Shown: positions 16,146-24,495 of the stretch, piece by piece | Layout: each line of letters starts with the position of its first letter | Position numbering within the stretch: position 1 is the first letter of the stretch | Origin: HRBIN16 sp049969495 | GTDB lineage: Bacteria > Armatimonadota > HRBIN16 | Direction: 5' to 3' | Length of the DNA: 33,401 bases | Assembly: GCA_049969495.1 (NCBI GenBank) | Contig: JBMFOT010000039.1 | Coordinates: forward strand, 1 to 33,401 | Position numbers and translations under genes: made by a program | The notes under the pieces: model-generated | What the model was told of the DNA's origin: nothing | Database searches by the model: none | Seen by the model: only the letters and a program-made list of their open reading frames with translations

Positions 16146-16961
16146 ATGCAACGACAGCTGTACCTGTGGCTGCGCAAGGCGTGGGCGGTTTTCAGCATCT
16201 ATTTTCAGGACTCGCTGGCGTATCGCGCGCAGGCGGTGATATGGATACTCACCGATGTCGTCCCTGCGCTGGTGATGCCGCTGGTGTGGCTGTCCGCCTA
16301 TGGGGGGCGCTCACATATCGGGGGATACGCACCGGGTGAGATGGTGCTGTATTACCTGTGCATGGTCACCTTTACCAACTTCATCGTGGCGCACCTGATG
16401 TGGGATGTGGCGATGGAGATTAAGGAGGGGCAGTTCTCGGTGTATCTGGTACGCCCGTTCAGCTACTTCCAGACCACCCTCATCCGCAATCTGGCGTGGC
16501 GTGTGTTTCGCCTGATTGTCTTCGTGCCAATGCTCGCGCTGGCTGTATGGGTTTACGCCCCGCACCTCACACACACGCGATTTGAGTGGGGGGTGACCTT
16601 CTGGCTGTCGCTGCTGATGGGGCATGTGGTATCGTTCATGCTGGCATACACGCTGGGATTGCTCGCGCTGTTCTTTCAGGAAGTGTTCAGTGTGTACAAC
16701 ATCTACTATATCCCGATGCTGTTCCTGTCGGGGCAGTTAGTACCCATCGGCGTTTTCCCGGAATGGTTGCAGGCACTGAGCCGGTACATGCCTTTCCAGT
16801 ACACCGTCGCTCTGCCGACAGAGGTTTTTATGGGACGCGTACCGGAAACGCTGGCGTGGCAGGGGATTGGGATGCAGGTAGTGTGGACGATGTCGCTGTA
16901 TCTGCTGGCGAAGTTGTTCTGGCGGAAGGGGCTGTTATACTACACAGGGGTGGGGATGTAA
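16146..16961 (+). CDS. ABC-2 type transporter permease
   Basis: A 271-residue membrane protein with about six hydrophobic segments (for example ILTDVVPALVMPLVWLSAYG and NIYYIPMLFLSGQLVPIGVFP). The segment LFLSGQLVPIGVFPEWLQALSRYMPFQYT is typical of the ABC-2 (PF06182) permeases of two-permease exporters. It starts 4 nt after the GHL10 stop, so the genes are likely co-transcribed. A second permease of the same class follows at 17244. No ATP-binding subunit is present in the window; the partner ATPase must be encoded elsewhere. The exported substrate is unknown. Confidence 0.82.
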   Translation: MQRQLYLWLRKAWAVFSIYFQDSLAYRAQAVIWILTDVVPALVMPLVWLSAYGGRSHIGGYAPGEMVLYYLCMVTFTNFIVAHLMWDVAMEIKEGQFSVYLVRPFSYFQTTLIRNLAWRVFRLIVFVPMLALAVWVYAPHLTHTRFEWGVTFWLSLLMGHVVSFMLAYTLGLLALFFQEVFSVYNIYYIPMLFLSGQLVPIGVFPEWLQALSRYMPFQYTVALPTEVFMGRVPETLAWQGIGMQVVWTMSLYLLAKLFWRKGLLYYTGVGM

Positions 16962-17243
16962 GCAGTGATGGTGGCACGGGCGGAAGAATACCCTGTTTCG
17001 TACCGATAGACCTGCCCGAACAGGCAAAAGAGGCTTTACTGGCAACTGCCTCCGGCGAAGCGTGAGGGTGTTTATCTTTCCGGCTAAAGCCGCGCCCTGC
17101 CTCACCAGAGTTGTGGCCGTTTGGCGCAGGTTCAAGCCGGCGGCTACCAGTTTCTTGTATTTGGAGGGTCACACTCCGTCGTGGCCGAAACGGATGGCTC
17201 GGCAGGGGCTCGCCCTCCAGAACCTGTTGGGCGGGAGATTGAG
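16962..17243. other. 280-bp non-coding gap with repeat fragments
   Basis: This stretch separates the two permease genes. It contains a small palindrome CGGCTAAAGCCG (17081-17092), very similar to CGGCTGAAGCCG at 27973-27984, and a GGCAGGGGCTCGCCCTCC segment (17203-17220) shared with the inverted repeat near 13751. I see no gene, and a repeat-derived insertion into a once tighter operon is a reasonable guess. Confidence 0.5.
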
Positions 17244-18032
17244 ATGCGTCGTTACTGGCGGTTGTATAAAGTGTTCTGGCGCAACGGCTTCCGGCGTGAG
17301 CTGGAGTTCCGCGCGAACTTCTGGGCGAAGGTCATCACCAACTTCGCCTGGTTGTTCTTTTTCATCGCGCTCGTGGAGGTTATCTACGCGCGCACCAGCG
17401 CCATCGCGGGCTGGAACCGTAACGATGCCTTCCTGCTGGTAGCGACCTGCTACTGGATGAGCTCAGTCGCCAGCATCACCTTCTTCCGCAACCTGGGGAT
17501 GCTGCCCAACCTGGTGCGACTGGGCACGTTCGACTTCGTGCTGGTGAAGCCGGTTGCGAGCCTTTTCTGGGTGTCTTTCCGCTTCGTGAACCTGGACGAA
17601 ATCGGCACGTTGGTCGGCTCCTTTGCCATGCTGGGTTATGCGGTATCGCGGATGCGCCCTCTGCCCGACGCGGTGCAGGTGATGGAATACTTCGTGCTCT
17701 GTTTCAGCGGTTTGACGATGTACTATTCCTTCTACCTGCTGACAATGACCCTTTCCTTCTGGCTGGTGCGGGTGGACAACCTCTCCGCGCTAATAGATAC
17801 CATCCTGTATATGGCGCGCTTCCCAACGGACATCTTTCGCGGGATACTACAGCGTATCCTGACGTTTGTCATACCACTCGCGTTTATCGCGACGATACCC
17901 TCTAAAGCGATGTTAGGCAGGATGGAGTGGTGGCTGCTGCCGGTGGGGGTGGGGCTAGCAGGCTTTTTCCTCGCGGCTGCAGTGGCATTCTGGCGTTTCG
18001 CGACCAGACATTACGCTAGCGCGAGCAGCTGA
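17244..18032 (+). CDS. ABC-2 type transporter permease (second subunit)
   Basis: A 262-residue membrane protein starting MRRYWRLYKVFWRNGFRRELEFRANFWAKV, with about six hydrophobic segments. The N-terminal 'R-x-E-L-x-F-R-A-N-F-W' pattern and the charged loop FDFVLVKPVASLFWVSF are typical of ABC-2 family permeases found in pairs. The start at 17244 is chosen because GGGAG lies 6 nt upstream and the upstream 41 codons of the open frame are repeat-like. It would form a heterodimer with the permease at 16146. No ATPase gene is present nearby. The next gene starts 17 nt after its stop. Confidence 0.82.
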   Translation: MRRYWRLYKVFWRNGFRRELEFRANFWAKVITNFAWLFFFIALVEVIYARTSAIAGWNRNDAFLLVATCYWMSSVASITFFRNLGMLPNLVRLGTFDFVLVKPVASLFWVSFRFVNLDEIGTLVGSFAMLGYAVSRMRPLPDAVQVMEYFVLCFSGLTMYYSFYLLTMTLSFWLVRVDNLSALIDTILYMARFPTDIFRGILQRILTFVIPLAFIATIPSKAMLGRMEWWLLPVGVGLAGFFLAAAVAFWRFATRHYASASS

Positions 18033-18048
18033 ACAAAGGAGTGTCTCT

Positions 18049-19635
18049 ATGCGTGCGTCACAGTTTCCCTTCGCTACTCTGCGAGATGCGCCTGCGGATG
18101 CAAGCAGTGTGCATGAACGCCTGCTGCGTCGTGCGGGGTTTGTGCGCAAGGCGGAGGCGGGAACGTATGTTTTGCTGCCTTTTGGAGCGCGCGTGCTTCG
18201 CCGGGTAGAGGGTCTGCTGGAGGAGGAATGTGGGGCTGCAGGCTTCCATCCGGTGGTAACACCTCTGGCGGAGCCGGAGCAGGCGGTGCTCGAAGCCGCG
18301 CGTCCTCTGGTGCGTTCGTGGCGCTCCTTGCCGGTGAGGTGGTATACGCTGAATCAGATACGTGATGAAGAGGTAGAGCCGCGCGGGGGGCTGCTGGAAG
18401 CGCGAGAGAGCGTTCGCCTGCAGATGTGGTCTTTCGATGCGGATGCGCCGTCGGCGGAGGGAAGCGTAGCGCTTATCAGGGATACTCTCGTCCGTGCCTG
18501 TCGGCGGATAGGAGCGACGACCATTGCGGGAGAGGCGGACGGCTGGTTGCTGCTGGCAGAGGTAGAGAGTGGCGAGGATGTACTGTTGCAGTGTGCATCC
18601 TGTGGCACTACCGCTACGCCGGAGTGGTATCCGTTACTCGCCCCCGACGAATCTGCGCCCTCCCAGGAGGCTGTACCGCCTGCTGAAATCGTGAGCACGC
18701 CCGACCTGCGCACGGTGGAGGAGGTGGCACGTTTCCTTCACGTGCCCACTTCCCGATTGGTAAAAACGCTGTTGCTGGAGGTAGACGGTAAGGCGATAGC
18801 CGCGCTGGTGCGAGGCGACCACGAGCTGAGCCTGCCCAAGGTGCAGCGTGCGCTGGGGGCGAGCATGGTGCAGATGATGTCGGCAGAACAGGTGGAAGCG
18901 GTAAGCGGTGCGCCGGTGGGTTTCGCCGGACCGGTAGGGCTGAAAAACGTACCCCTCGTCGCTGACCGGGCAGTGCGTGGGATGCAGGACTTCGTGGTGG
19001 GGGCGAATCTGGCAGACGCGCACCGCGTGCACGTCTGTTGGGGACGCGACTTCATCGAGCCGACTTGGGCGGACCTGCGGGTGGCTTCCGCTGGCGAACG
19101 ATGCGCCCGGTGCGGAGGCGAGCTGGTGCTGCGACGGGGTATCTTTGTGGGGCAAGTGCATCTGTGGCAGGACGAGCAGGAAATGGTGTATGATGATGCT
19201 AAGGGAGTGCAGAGACCGGTGCAGGTAACACTGGGGGAGCTGAATGTGACGCGCACGCTGGCGGCTCTGGTGGAGGCGAACCACGATGGCGATGGGATGG
19301 TATGGCATCCGCAGGTTGCCCCCTTTGAAGTAGTGATCCTGCTGTTAAACCCTTCCGAAGAAGCGCATCGGGAGGTGGCGGAGAGGCTGTATCTCCACCT
19401 GCAGAATCACGGTATCGGCGTGTTGCTGGATGACCGCGACGAGCGTGCGGGTGCGAAGTTCAAAGACGCCGACTTGATAGGCGTGCCGATTCAGGTGGTT
19501 GTTGGGCGGTCTGCCTCGGAAGGGATGGTGGAAGTGCGCCTGCGCCGCGACAGGCAACCGCATCAGGTTGGCGTGGAGGATGCGCCGATTGTGGTGGAAG
19601 AGCTGCTGCGCCGTGAAACGGAGGAAGAACGATGA
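18049..19635 (+). CDS. Prolyl-tRNA synthetase-like protein, divergent active site
   Basis: A 528-residue protein whose overall order matches bacterial ProRS: a class II N-terminal part (MRASQFPFATLRDAPADASS), an INS/YbaK-type editing domain at about 215-340 (VEEVARFLHVPTSRLVKTLLLEVDGK), a Zn-ribbon-like CARCGG at 352-357, a motif-3-like region at 393-409 and a C-terminal anticodon-binding domain (LLDDRDERAGAKFKDADLIGVP). Key catalytic parts differ. About 40 residues that normally precede motif 2 are missing, the GPTHEE loop reads PLAEPEQAV, motif 2 reads RDEEVEPRGGLLEARES instead of RDEIRPRFG..RxRE, and motif 3 reads GELNVTR instead of GIGVSR. It may be a paralogue with an editing or other role rather than the housekeeping enzyme. 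The end overlaps the next gene (ATGA). Confidence 0.8.
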   Translation: MRASQFPFATLRDAPADASSVHERLLRRAGFVRKAEAGTYVLLPFGARVLRRVEGLLEEECGAAGFHPVVTPLAEPEQAVLEAARPLVRSWRSLPVRWYTLNQIRDEEVEPRGGLLEARESVRLQMWSFDADAPSAEGSVALIRDTLVRACRRIGATTIAGEADGWLLLAEVESGEDVLLQCASCGTTATPEWYPLLAPDESAPSQEAVPPAEIVSTPDLRTVEEVARFLHVPTSRLVKTLLLEVDGKAIAALVRGDHELSLPKVQRALGASMVQMMSAEQVEAVSGAPVGFAGPVGLKNVPLVADRAVRGMQDFVVGANLADAHRVHVCWGRDFIEPTWADLRVASAGERCARCGGELVLRRGIFVGQVHLWQDEQEMVYDDAKGVQRPVQVTLGELNVTRTLAALVEANHDGDGMVWHPQVAPFEVVILLLNPSEEAHREVAERLYLHLQNHGIGVLLDDRDERAGAKFKDADLIGVPIQVVVGRSASEGMVEVRLRRDRQPHQVGVEDAPIVVEELLRRETEEER

Positions 19636-20135
19636 AGGTGATACGTTTGCTGGTCTTTCTGGGGCTACTGATAGTGCTCGGCTTGCAGTTTCGCGCGTGC
19701 CTGCGTCCGGTGATGACCGGTCAACCGGCGGCGGAACTGGTTGCCTCGCACTGGTTTAACTCCGAGCCATTGACCATGCAAAGCCTGCGAGGCAAAATGG
19801 TTCTGCTGGATTTCTGGGCGGTGTGGTGAGGAGGTTGTATGGCAGGGCTGCCGGAGGTAGCCCGCGTATACGAGAGGTATTCGCCTCACGGACTAGTGGT
19901 CGTCGGTGTGCACGATGGTTCCGGTAAGCCGGAGGATATCGAACAGGCGCTCCGCGAGAAGGGGGTAAAATATCCGGTGATGCGCGACACGGATGCTCGT
20001 GAGACCTTCGCCGGTTACCGAATCGTTGGCGTTCCGCACCTGATTCTGGTGGGGAAAGACGGTACCATACTGGCGGATGGAAAGCCGCTCAAGGAGATGG
20101 AGAGGCTGATTCAACGGGAACTGGGTGTGCCATGA
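19632..20135 (+). CDS. TlpA/thioredoxin-like protein with in-frame UGA at the active-site Cys (candidate selenoprotein)
   Basis: The ATG at 19632 overlaps the ProRS-like stop. The frame begins with a hydrophobic anchor (VIRLLVFLGLLIVLGLQF), continues MVLLDFWAVW, then TGA at 19827-19829, then GGC, MAGLPEVARVYERY and a thioredoxin fold with VGVPHLILVGKDG (cis-Pro loop) to a stop at 20135. In TlpA/ResA proteins the residues after WAxW are C-x-x-C; here the first Cys codon is TGA and the second Cys is C69, giving U-G-G-C. The sequence on both sides is in one frame, the family length (167 residues) is right, and the downstream stretch is conserved in character. The best reading is a selenocysteine thioredoxin; the alternative is a nonsense mutation or a single-base error. 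The GGAGG before the internal ATG at 19839 could also permit restart, but that product would lack a redox motif. Confidence 0.75.
19841..19863 (+). promoter_or_regulatory. Candidate bacterial SECIS hairpin
   Basis: Starting 15 nt after the UGA, GGGCUGCC (19845-19852) pairs with GGUAGCCC (19856-19863) around a GGA loop (eight pairs, one G-U). The loop begins with G and lies 23 nt past the UGA, in line with the bacterial SECIS layout. An overlapping alternative, GGCA-GGGC-UGCC (19841-19852), contains GCAGGGCUGC, close to the GCAGGUCUGC apical segment of the E. coli fdhF SECIS. A chance GC-rich hairpin cannot be excluded. Confidence 0.5.
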
Positions 20136-21079
20136 TTCGGAATCCAGCGGTATTAACGGTTACCCTCAACGCGGCGGTGGACAAGACCTACCGTGTGGAG
20201 GGTTTTTGTCTGGACAGGGTGTTTCGCGTGGAGGCGGGCAGGGTGGTCGCAGGTGGAAAGGGTATTAACGTCGCGCGGGTATTGCACACGCTGGGCGTGC
20301 CGGTGATGGCGACGGGCTTTCTGGGTGGTCACAACGGCGCGTTCATTCTGGATAGCTTGAAGCAGGAGAGCATCCCCGGCGACTTCGTCTGGACGCAGGG
20401 CGAGAGCCGTGTGTGCCTGGCGGTGATAGACCCCGTTGCGGGCACGCAAACCGAGCTGAACGAAATCGGACCGGTTATCCACCCCGAAGAGGTGTGGGCG
20501 CTAGAGCAGAAGCTGGCGCAACTGCTGCCCCGGTTTGCGTATGTGACCCTCTCCGGTAGCGCGCCGCCGGGCGTGCCTGCCGATTTCCACGCGCGCGCGA
20601 TCCGGCTGGGGCACAAAGCGGGCGTTAAAGTGGTGCTGGACAGTAGCGGTGACCTGCTCAAGTATGGCGTGGAAGCGGTTCCCTGGATGGTGAAGCCCAA
20701 CCGCGCGGAGTTATCTGCCATCTTCGGGCGCGAGCCGGCGGATGTGGACGAGGCGGTACAAATGGCTCGGCAGTTGTTGGCGAAGGGGATAGAGGTGGTG
20801 GTGGTTACGCTGGGCAAGCAGGGGGCGGTGTGGGTGAGCGCGGAAGGGGAGTGGTTCGCCAATCCGCCGGAGGTAGAGTTCATCAGTGCGGTCGGCTCGG
20901 GCGACTCGATGCTGGCGGCGATGCTGTACGCGGTGATAGAGGGCATGCCGCCTCCTGATGTGCTTCGCTGGGGCGTGGCGGCGGGCGCGGCGAACGCCGC
21001 GGTGTTCGGCGCCGGGTTCTGCACCAGGGAGCAGATCGAGGCTCTGGTGCCGCAGGTGGTGGTTCGCGCAAAAGGGTAA
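20132..21079 (+). CDS. PfkB-family 1-phosphofructokinase-type sugar kinase
   Basis: A 315-residue kinase of the ribokinase/PfkB fold, 1-phosphofructokinase type (FruK/LacC group). Seen in order: VTLNAAVDKTYRV (substrate lid), GGKGINVARVL at 41-51, VTLSGSAPPGVP near 138-149, VVLDSSGD, VKPNRAEL, VVVTLGKQGAV and the catalytic SAVGSGDSMLAA with D258 as base. It would phosphorylate a sugar phosphate with ATP, probably fructose-1-phosphate or tagatose-6-phosphate; no PTS genes are nearby, so the substrate is open. The ATG overlaps the stop of the TlpA-like gene (ATGA). Confidence 0.9.
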   Translation: MIRNPAVLTVTLNAAVDKTYRVEGFCLDRVFRVEAGRVVAGGKGINVARVLHTLGVPVMATGFLGGHNGAFILDSLKQESIPGDFVWTQGESRVCLAVIDPVAGTQTELNEIGPVIHPEEVWALEQKLAQLLPRFAYVTLSGSAPPGVPADFHARAIRLGHKAGVKVVLDSSGDLLKYGVEAVPWMVKPNRAELSAIFGREPADVDEAVQMARQLLAKGIEVVVVTLGKQGAVWVSAEGEWFANPPEVEFISAVGSGDSMLAAMLYAVIEGMPPPDVLRWGVAAGAANAAVFGAGFCTREQIEALVPQVVVRAKG

Positions 21080-21133
21080 GGGAAGGATATACTTTCGGAA
21101 GGCGAGCTTGCGTGCAGGGTGAATCTCTACGTG

Positions 21134-23011
21134 CTACCTCCTCCCAACCCAATAACCCAACCAATCCGCAATGTACGGCATAGAACTGAGGCGAGCCCGC
21201 AGCCAACCCCGATATTCCTGCATATCGCCAGGAGTGCCCCAGAACACCCAGTCAGTCAGAACCCGCACGATGTTATCGGTCTCGCTAAATAGCTCTATGT
21301 AACCATTCCAGTTGCCGTTCTCTAGAAAGCGTGCCAGTGGAGTAGACAAACTGGCTGCAGTACATGCAGTATCATGCAGGTAGACACAACCGATGTTGTA
21401 CACTGCCATTGTCAAGAACCGCTCCATTTGCATCGCCATAAACCGTCGGTAAGCCTGTTGGGGGCTGGTAGCGCTTAGCCCATATTGCTGATTGAGGTCT
21501 ACATCTTTGCCCCCGCTACCTGGGTTGTACAAGCCTCGTTGGGCAACAAGGTGTAGGTCCTCACACGGTATCAGCTCCACCTCACTAACCCGCAGCGCAT
21601 CTGTCGGCATACGCCATCCGGGGTTGAGGTACCTTCCCGCAGGTCTGGGGTAATTGTATTCTTTATCCGGCATAATCCGACAGCTGCGCAGATTCCTCAG
21701 TCTGTTCAGTAATTTCAGCACCCATGCGTCACCACACGAATTGCTGGCAAAATTGATATGTCTATAGGGGGCACCCCATGCGGACGTGAAGCCCAGCTGT
21801 TGCATCCATCGCTCTTGGTCTTCTATATGTACGCGCAAAGGCACCTCCGAGGTAAGGTTGACCCGTGCTGCAATGTTCGTGCCGAAATCGCAATCAGGGT
21901 CTGAAATAAACGCCGGCGCGCCGTACGAACCGCCAGTGTGTCTGATATACGTGCTGTCGGTAGCTCCCAGTTCGTAGCTGTGGTCGTGCCAGCACATAGA
22001 CCATCTACCCTCGCGCTCGGCACGGATAAGCAAGTCGTGTATCGGCTGCGCTTCATCGGGAAAAGCGATTAGCGTTTTGTAGTGCCCCCAAGTATTATCG
22101 CGGGTGTGATTGGTGGTGATTCCGCAGGTAATATGAATGCCGCGGAACCGGGTGAACTCGTATAGCCACTCGGTGGACAGGCGTAGCAGGTACAGACGTT
22201 GCTGAGGGGTATATTGCCTGTATCCGCCCGAATTTAACGGGTGGTCTATCTCCCACCAAGTCATCGCCCTGCGACGCGGTTTGATGCCGGCATGGCTGAG
22301 GCACCACAGAAACAAACCAATCCCAGCCAGACGGCGTCCTGTAGAGAACATATTCTCATGGGGAAAAGGCATCACGTCGTAACCACTCTGAGGTAAGAAG
22401 TAGCGGTTGTGGTAGCGCACAACAACCGCATGATTCTCAGGCGGAGCGGGAATACCCATACGAGCGTGGTCGATCTGCCACAGCACCTCGCGGGTATTGC
22501 CCAGTTTGGACATATCTACACGGTAATAACCGTACTCGTATTGTGACGGTGAGCTGGGCCAGGTGTAGTTGACGAACCTGCCCCACAGGTAATCGCTGCG
22601 GTTAGGGCGCCTCACGCAGCTACCCACCAAACGCATGTCCTCGGTGGCATATTGCCCTCTTTCGGTCTGATAGTACGTGCTGTTATTCGCAGGGTTAAAG
22701 GTGATTACAGGAAAATCTGCCGGGACTCGCCCCCTTACTTGTCCGCCAAGATAAAAGATAGGTTTGTCTCCGGAGGAATACTCCAGCCACGTATATACTT
22801 CATTGCCCGTTGCGTCGGTGCGGGTGGCATATCGATATTCCAGCCACACAGCGAACTCATACCTTGCATTGATGAAGCCTTTACCTCCTGCCCGTTGCAC
22901 ATCGCTGGCAACCATCACGTCGCAGGGAATGTCGAAGTGCAGCAACATCCGACGAAAAATTTTCCCCGCTGATAGCCTCGACGGGGTAGCCACCACGATC
23001 AGACCGGCCAT
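21134..23011 (-). CDS. Large protein of unknown function
   Basis: A 625-residue protein that I do not recognise. It has no signal peptide or membrane segment: the N-terminus (MAGLIVVATPSRLSAGKIF) is a single beta-strand-like start. The composition is rich in Tyr, Trp, Arg and Asn, with patches such as WSMCWHDHSYELG, RVHIEDQERWMQQLG and WGAPYRHINFASNSCGDAW, which could belong to a carbohydrate-active barrel or a metal site, but no family signature is clear. The start has AAGGAGG 12 nt upstream (a somewhat long gap) and a candidate promoter further up. It is convergent with the PfkB gene (54-bp gap) and divergent from the MFS gene. Confidence 0.6.
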   Translation of the reverse strand: MAGLIVVATPSRLSAGKIFRRMLLHFDIPCDVMVASDVQRAGGKGFINARYEFAVWLEYRYATRTDATGNEVYTWLEYSSGDKPIFYLGGQVRGRVPADFPVITFNPANNSTYYQTERGQYATEDMRLVGSCVRRPNRSDYLWGRFVNYTWPSSPSQYEYGYYRVDMSKLGNTREVLWQIDHARMGIPAPPENHAVVVRYHNRYFLPQSGYDVMPFPHENMFSTGRRLAGIGLFLWCLSHAGIKPRRRAMTWWEIDHPLNSGGYRQYTPQQRLYLLRLSTEWLYEFTRFRGIHITCGITTNHTRDNTWGHYKTLIAFPDEAQPIHDLLIRAEREGRWSMCWHDHSYELGATDSTYIRHTGGSYGAPAFISDPDCDFGTNIAARVNLTSEVPLRVHIEDQERWMQQLGFTSAWGAPYRHINFASNSCGDAWVLKLLNRLRNLRSCRIMPDKEYNYPRPAGRYLNPGWRMPTDALRVSEVELIPCEDLHLVAQRGLYNPGSGGKDVDLNQQYGLSATSPQQAYRRFMAMQMERFLTMAVYNIGCVYLHDTACTAASLSTPLARFLENGNWNGYIELFSETDNIVRVLTDWVFWGTPGDMQEYRGWLRARLSSMPYIADWLGYWVGRR

Positions 23012-23070
23012 CTTAAACCATCGCCTCCTTCATCGATATGCTATGTCACCCTCACGCGTCGTGTGAAGAT

Positions 23071-23100
23071 AGATTACTACAAATCTTCGCAAAATGTCAA
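23071..23100 (-). promoter_or_regulatory. Candidate promoter of the 625-residue gene
   Basis: On the minus strand a perfect TTGACA (complement of 23095-23100) is followed after 18 nt by TAATCT (complement of 23071-23076), about 60 nt before the start codon. The -35 is strong and the -10 weak. Confidence 0.4.
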
Positions 23101-23220
23101 ATCGTTGCCCTGTGATTTTTACTATGTTTTTATGTTGGATCAGGAAGGCATGGATGGTCACGTCCTAACCATGATGTTGGTGAAGGCTTTTGACTGGCAT
23201 CCGGCGAAACCGCAGTATGT

Positions 23221-24411
23221 ATGAACACCGAAACCACAACCCTTCCCAAATGGCAGCTGCAGGCAGTACAGGTGGGGCAATCCATCGCCACCACGATGAT
23301 CCTGTACGGTCAGCCCTACTACGCCAAACGTGCGCTGGGTTGGAACCCCTCCACCATCGCGCTGGCGCAAATCACAATCGGCGTGCTGACCGCTATCGGC
23401 TCGGTGCTGGGGGGAAGGGTGATCGAGCGATATGGGAGCCGTGCTTCGCTCAGGGTAGGGTTGTCGGGGCTGATAGCGGGTTCGCTTGCCGGATATGTGC
23501 TGCCCGAGGGCTGGAATATGGTGACCGCGATTGTGCTGGTGGCGGGGTTTCAGGGGTTCATCTGGCCCGCTATCGAAGCGGCGTTGACACGCGGCGAACC
23601 CCAACACCGCGTGCAGTACCTGGTGGGCATGTACAACCTCGGCTGGTCGGGAGCGAGCGGTTTCTCCTTTTTCATCACCACCCCGCTGATGAGTGCGTTC
23701 GGCTTGCGGGCGATGTTTGCCTTTCCCCTCGCGCTCTACCTGTTCAACCTGTTCATGGTGTGGAGAGTGCTACCTGACTACAACAGCATCCCCGACGAGC
23801 ATCACACGGTGGTAGACACGGAGGGAGTAGAGCTCACCCCGCAACAGCGTCACGCCTTTCGTTTGCTGGGCTGGCTGGCGAACCCGATGGCATACGTGGC
23901 AATTAACGTGGTGGTGACCTACAACCCTGTGGTGGCTCAGCGCATCGGGGTGAGTTTCACTACCGCCAGTAGCTGGTTCAGCCTGTGGTTCTATGTGCGC
24001 ATGGTGGCTTTTGACCTGCTGCGCCGATGGAGCGGGTGGCACTACCGCCCCGAAATGCTGTTTGGCGCGTTCGGGGTTGCCATGCTGGGCTTTGCGGGCA
24101 TGATGCTGGCGCCGTCGCTGGCGGTGCATCTGCTCGCGCAAGTGCTGTTCGGATTGAGTATCGGCCTGCTCTACCAGTCCTCCCTGTTCTACTCGATGGC
24201 AGGCAGTGAGGAGAAGGGTACGCACGGCGGTTTCCACGAATCCTTCATCGGTTTGGGTATCGCGGCAGGGGCGAGCATGGCGTTTCTCGGCGACCGCATC
24301 GCGCCGCAGCACCCTGCACTCTCGGTGGGGCTGGTATGGAGCGTGATGGCAGTGGCTTTGCTGGTAATGTGGCGAATAGCCAGATGGGCGAGGAGTAAAG
24401 AGGAAGAGTAA
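23221..24411 (+). CDS. MFS transporter
   Basis: A 396-residue integral membrane protein with about eleven to twelve hydrophobic segments and the MFS loop-2 type motif GGRVIERYGSRASLRVG after the second helix. The central cytoplasmic loop (LPDYNSIPDEHHTVVDTEGVEL) separates two six-helix halves. It lies 84 nt before a NagB-like gene, so a sugar or amino-sugar substrate is plausible but not shown. The start at 23221 has no clear Shine-Dalgarno; the ATG overlaps the stop of a 24-codon open frame (23150-23224) that has AGGAAGG upstream. Confidence 0.85.
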   Translation: MNTETTTLPKWQLQAVQVGQSIATTMILYGQPYYAKRALGWNPSTIALAQITIGVLTAIGSVLGGRVIERYGSRASLRVGLSGLIAGSLAGYVLPEGWNMVTAIVLVAGFQGFIWPAIEAALTRGEPQHRVQYLVGMYNLGWSGASGFSFFITTPLMSAFGLRAMFAFPLALYLFNLFMVWRVLPDYNSIPDEHHTVVDTEGVELTPQQRHAFRLLGWLANPMAYVAINVVVTYNPVVAQRIGVSFTTASSWFSLWFYVRMVAFDLLRRWSGWHYRPEMLFGAFGVAMLGFAGMMLAPSLAVHLLAQVLFGLSIGLLYQSSLFYSMAGSEEKGTHGGFHESFIGLGIAAGASMAFLGDRIAPQHPALSVGLVWSVMAVALLVMWRIARWARSKEEE

Positions 24412-24495
24412 ATTATTCGCCCCGACAGGAAAAACGCTGCCCGTCGCGAATGCCGAATCGATATCACTGACCATACCGGAAGGGAGGCAGGAACC

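Noticed and set aside
19839..20135. Independent gene starting at the ATG after the UGA (GGAGG upstream)
   Set aside because: The product would begin inside a thioredoxin fold just after the redox motif, and the upstream 65 residues would be left as a useless fragment. The read-through interpretation explains both halves.
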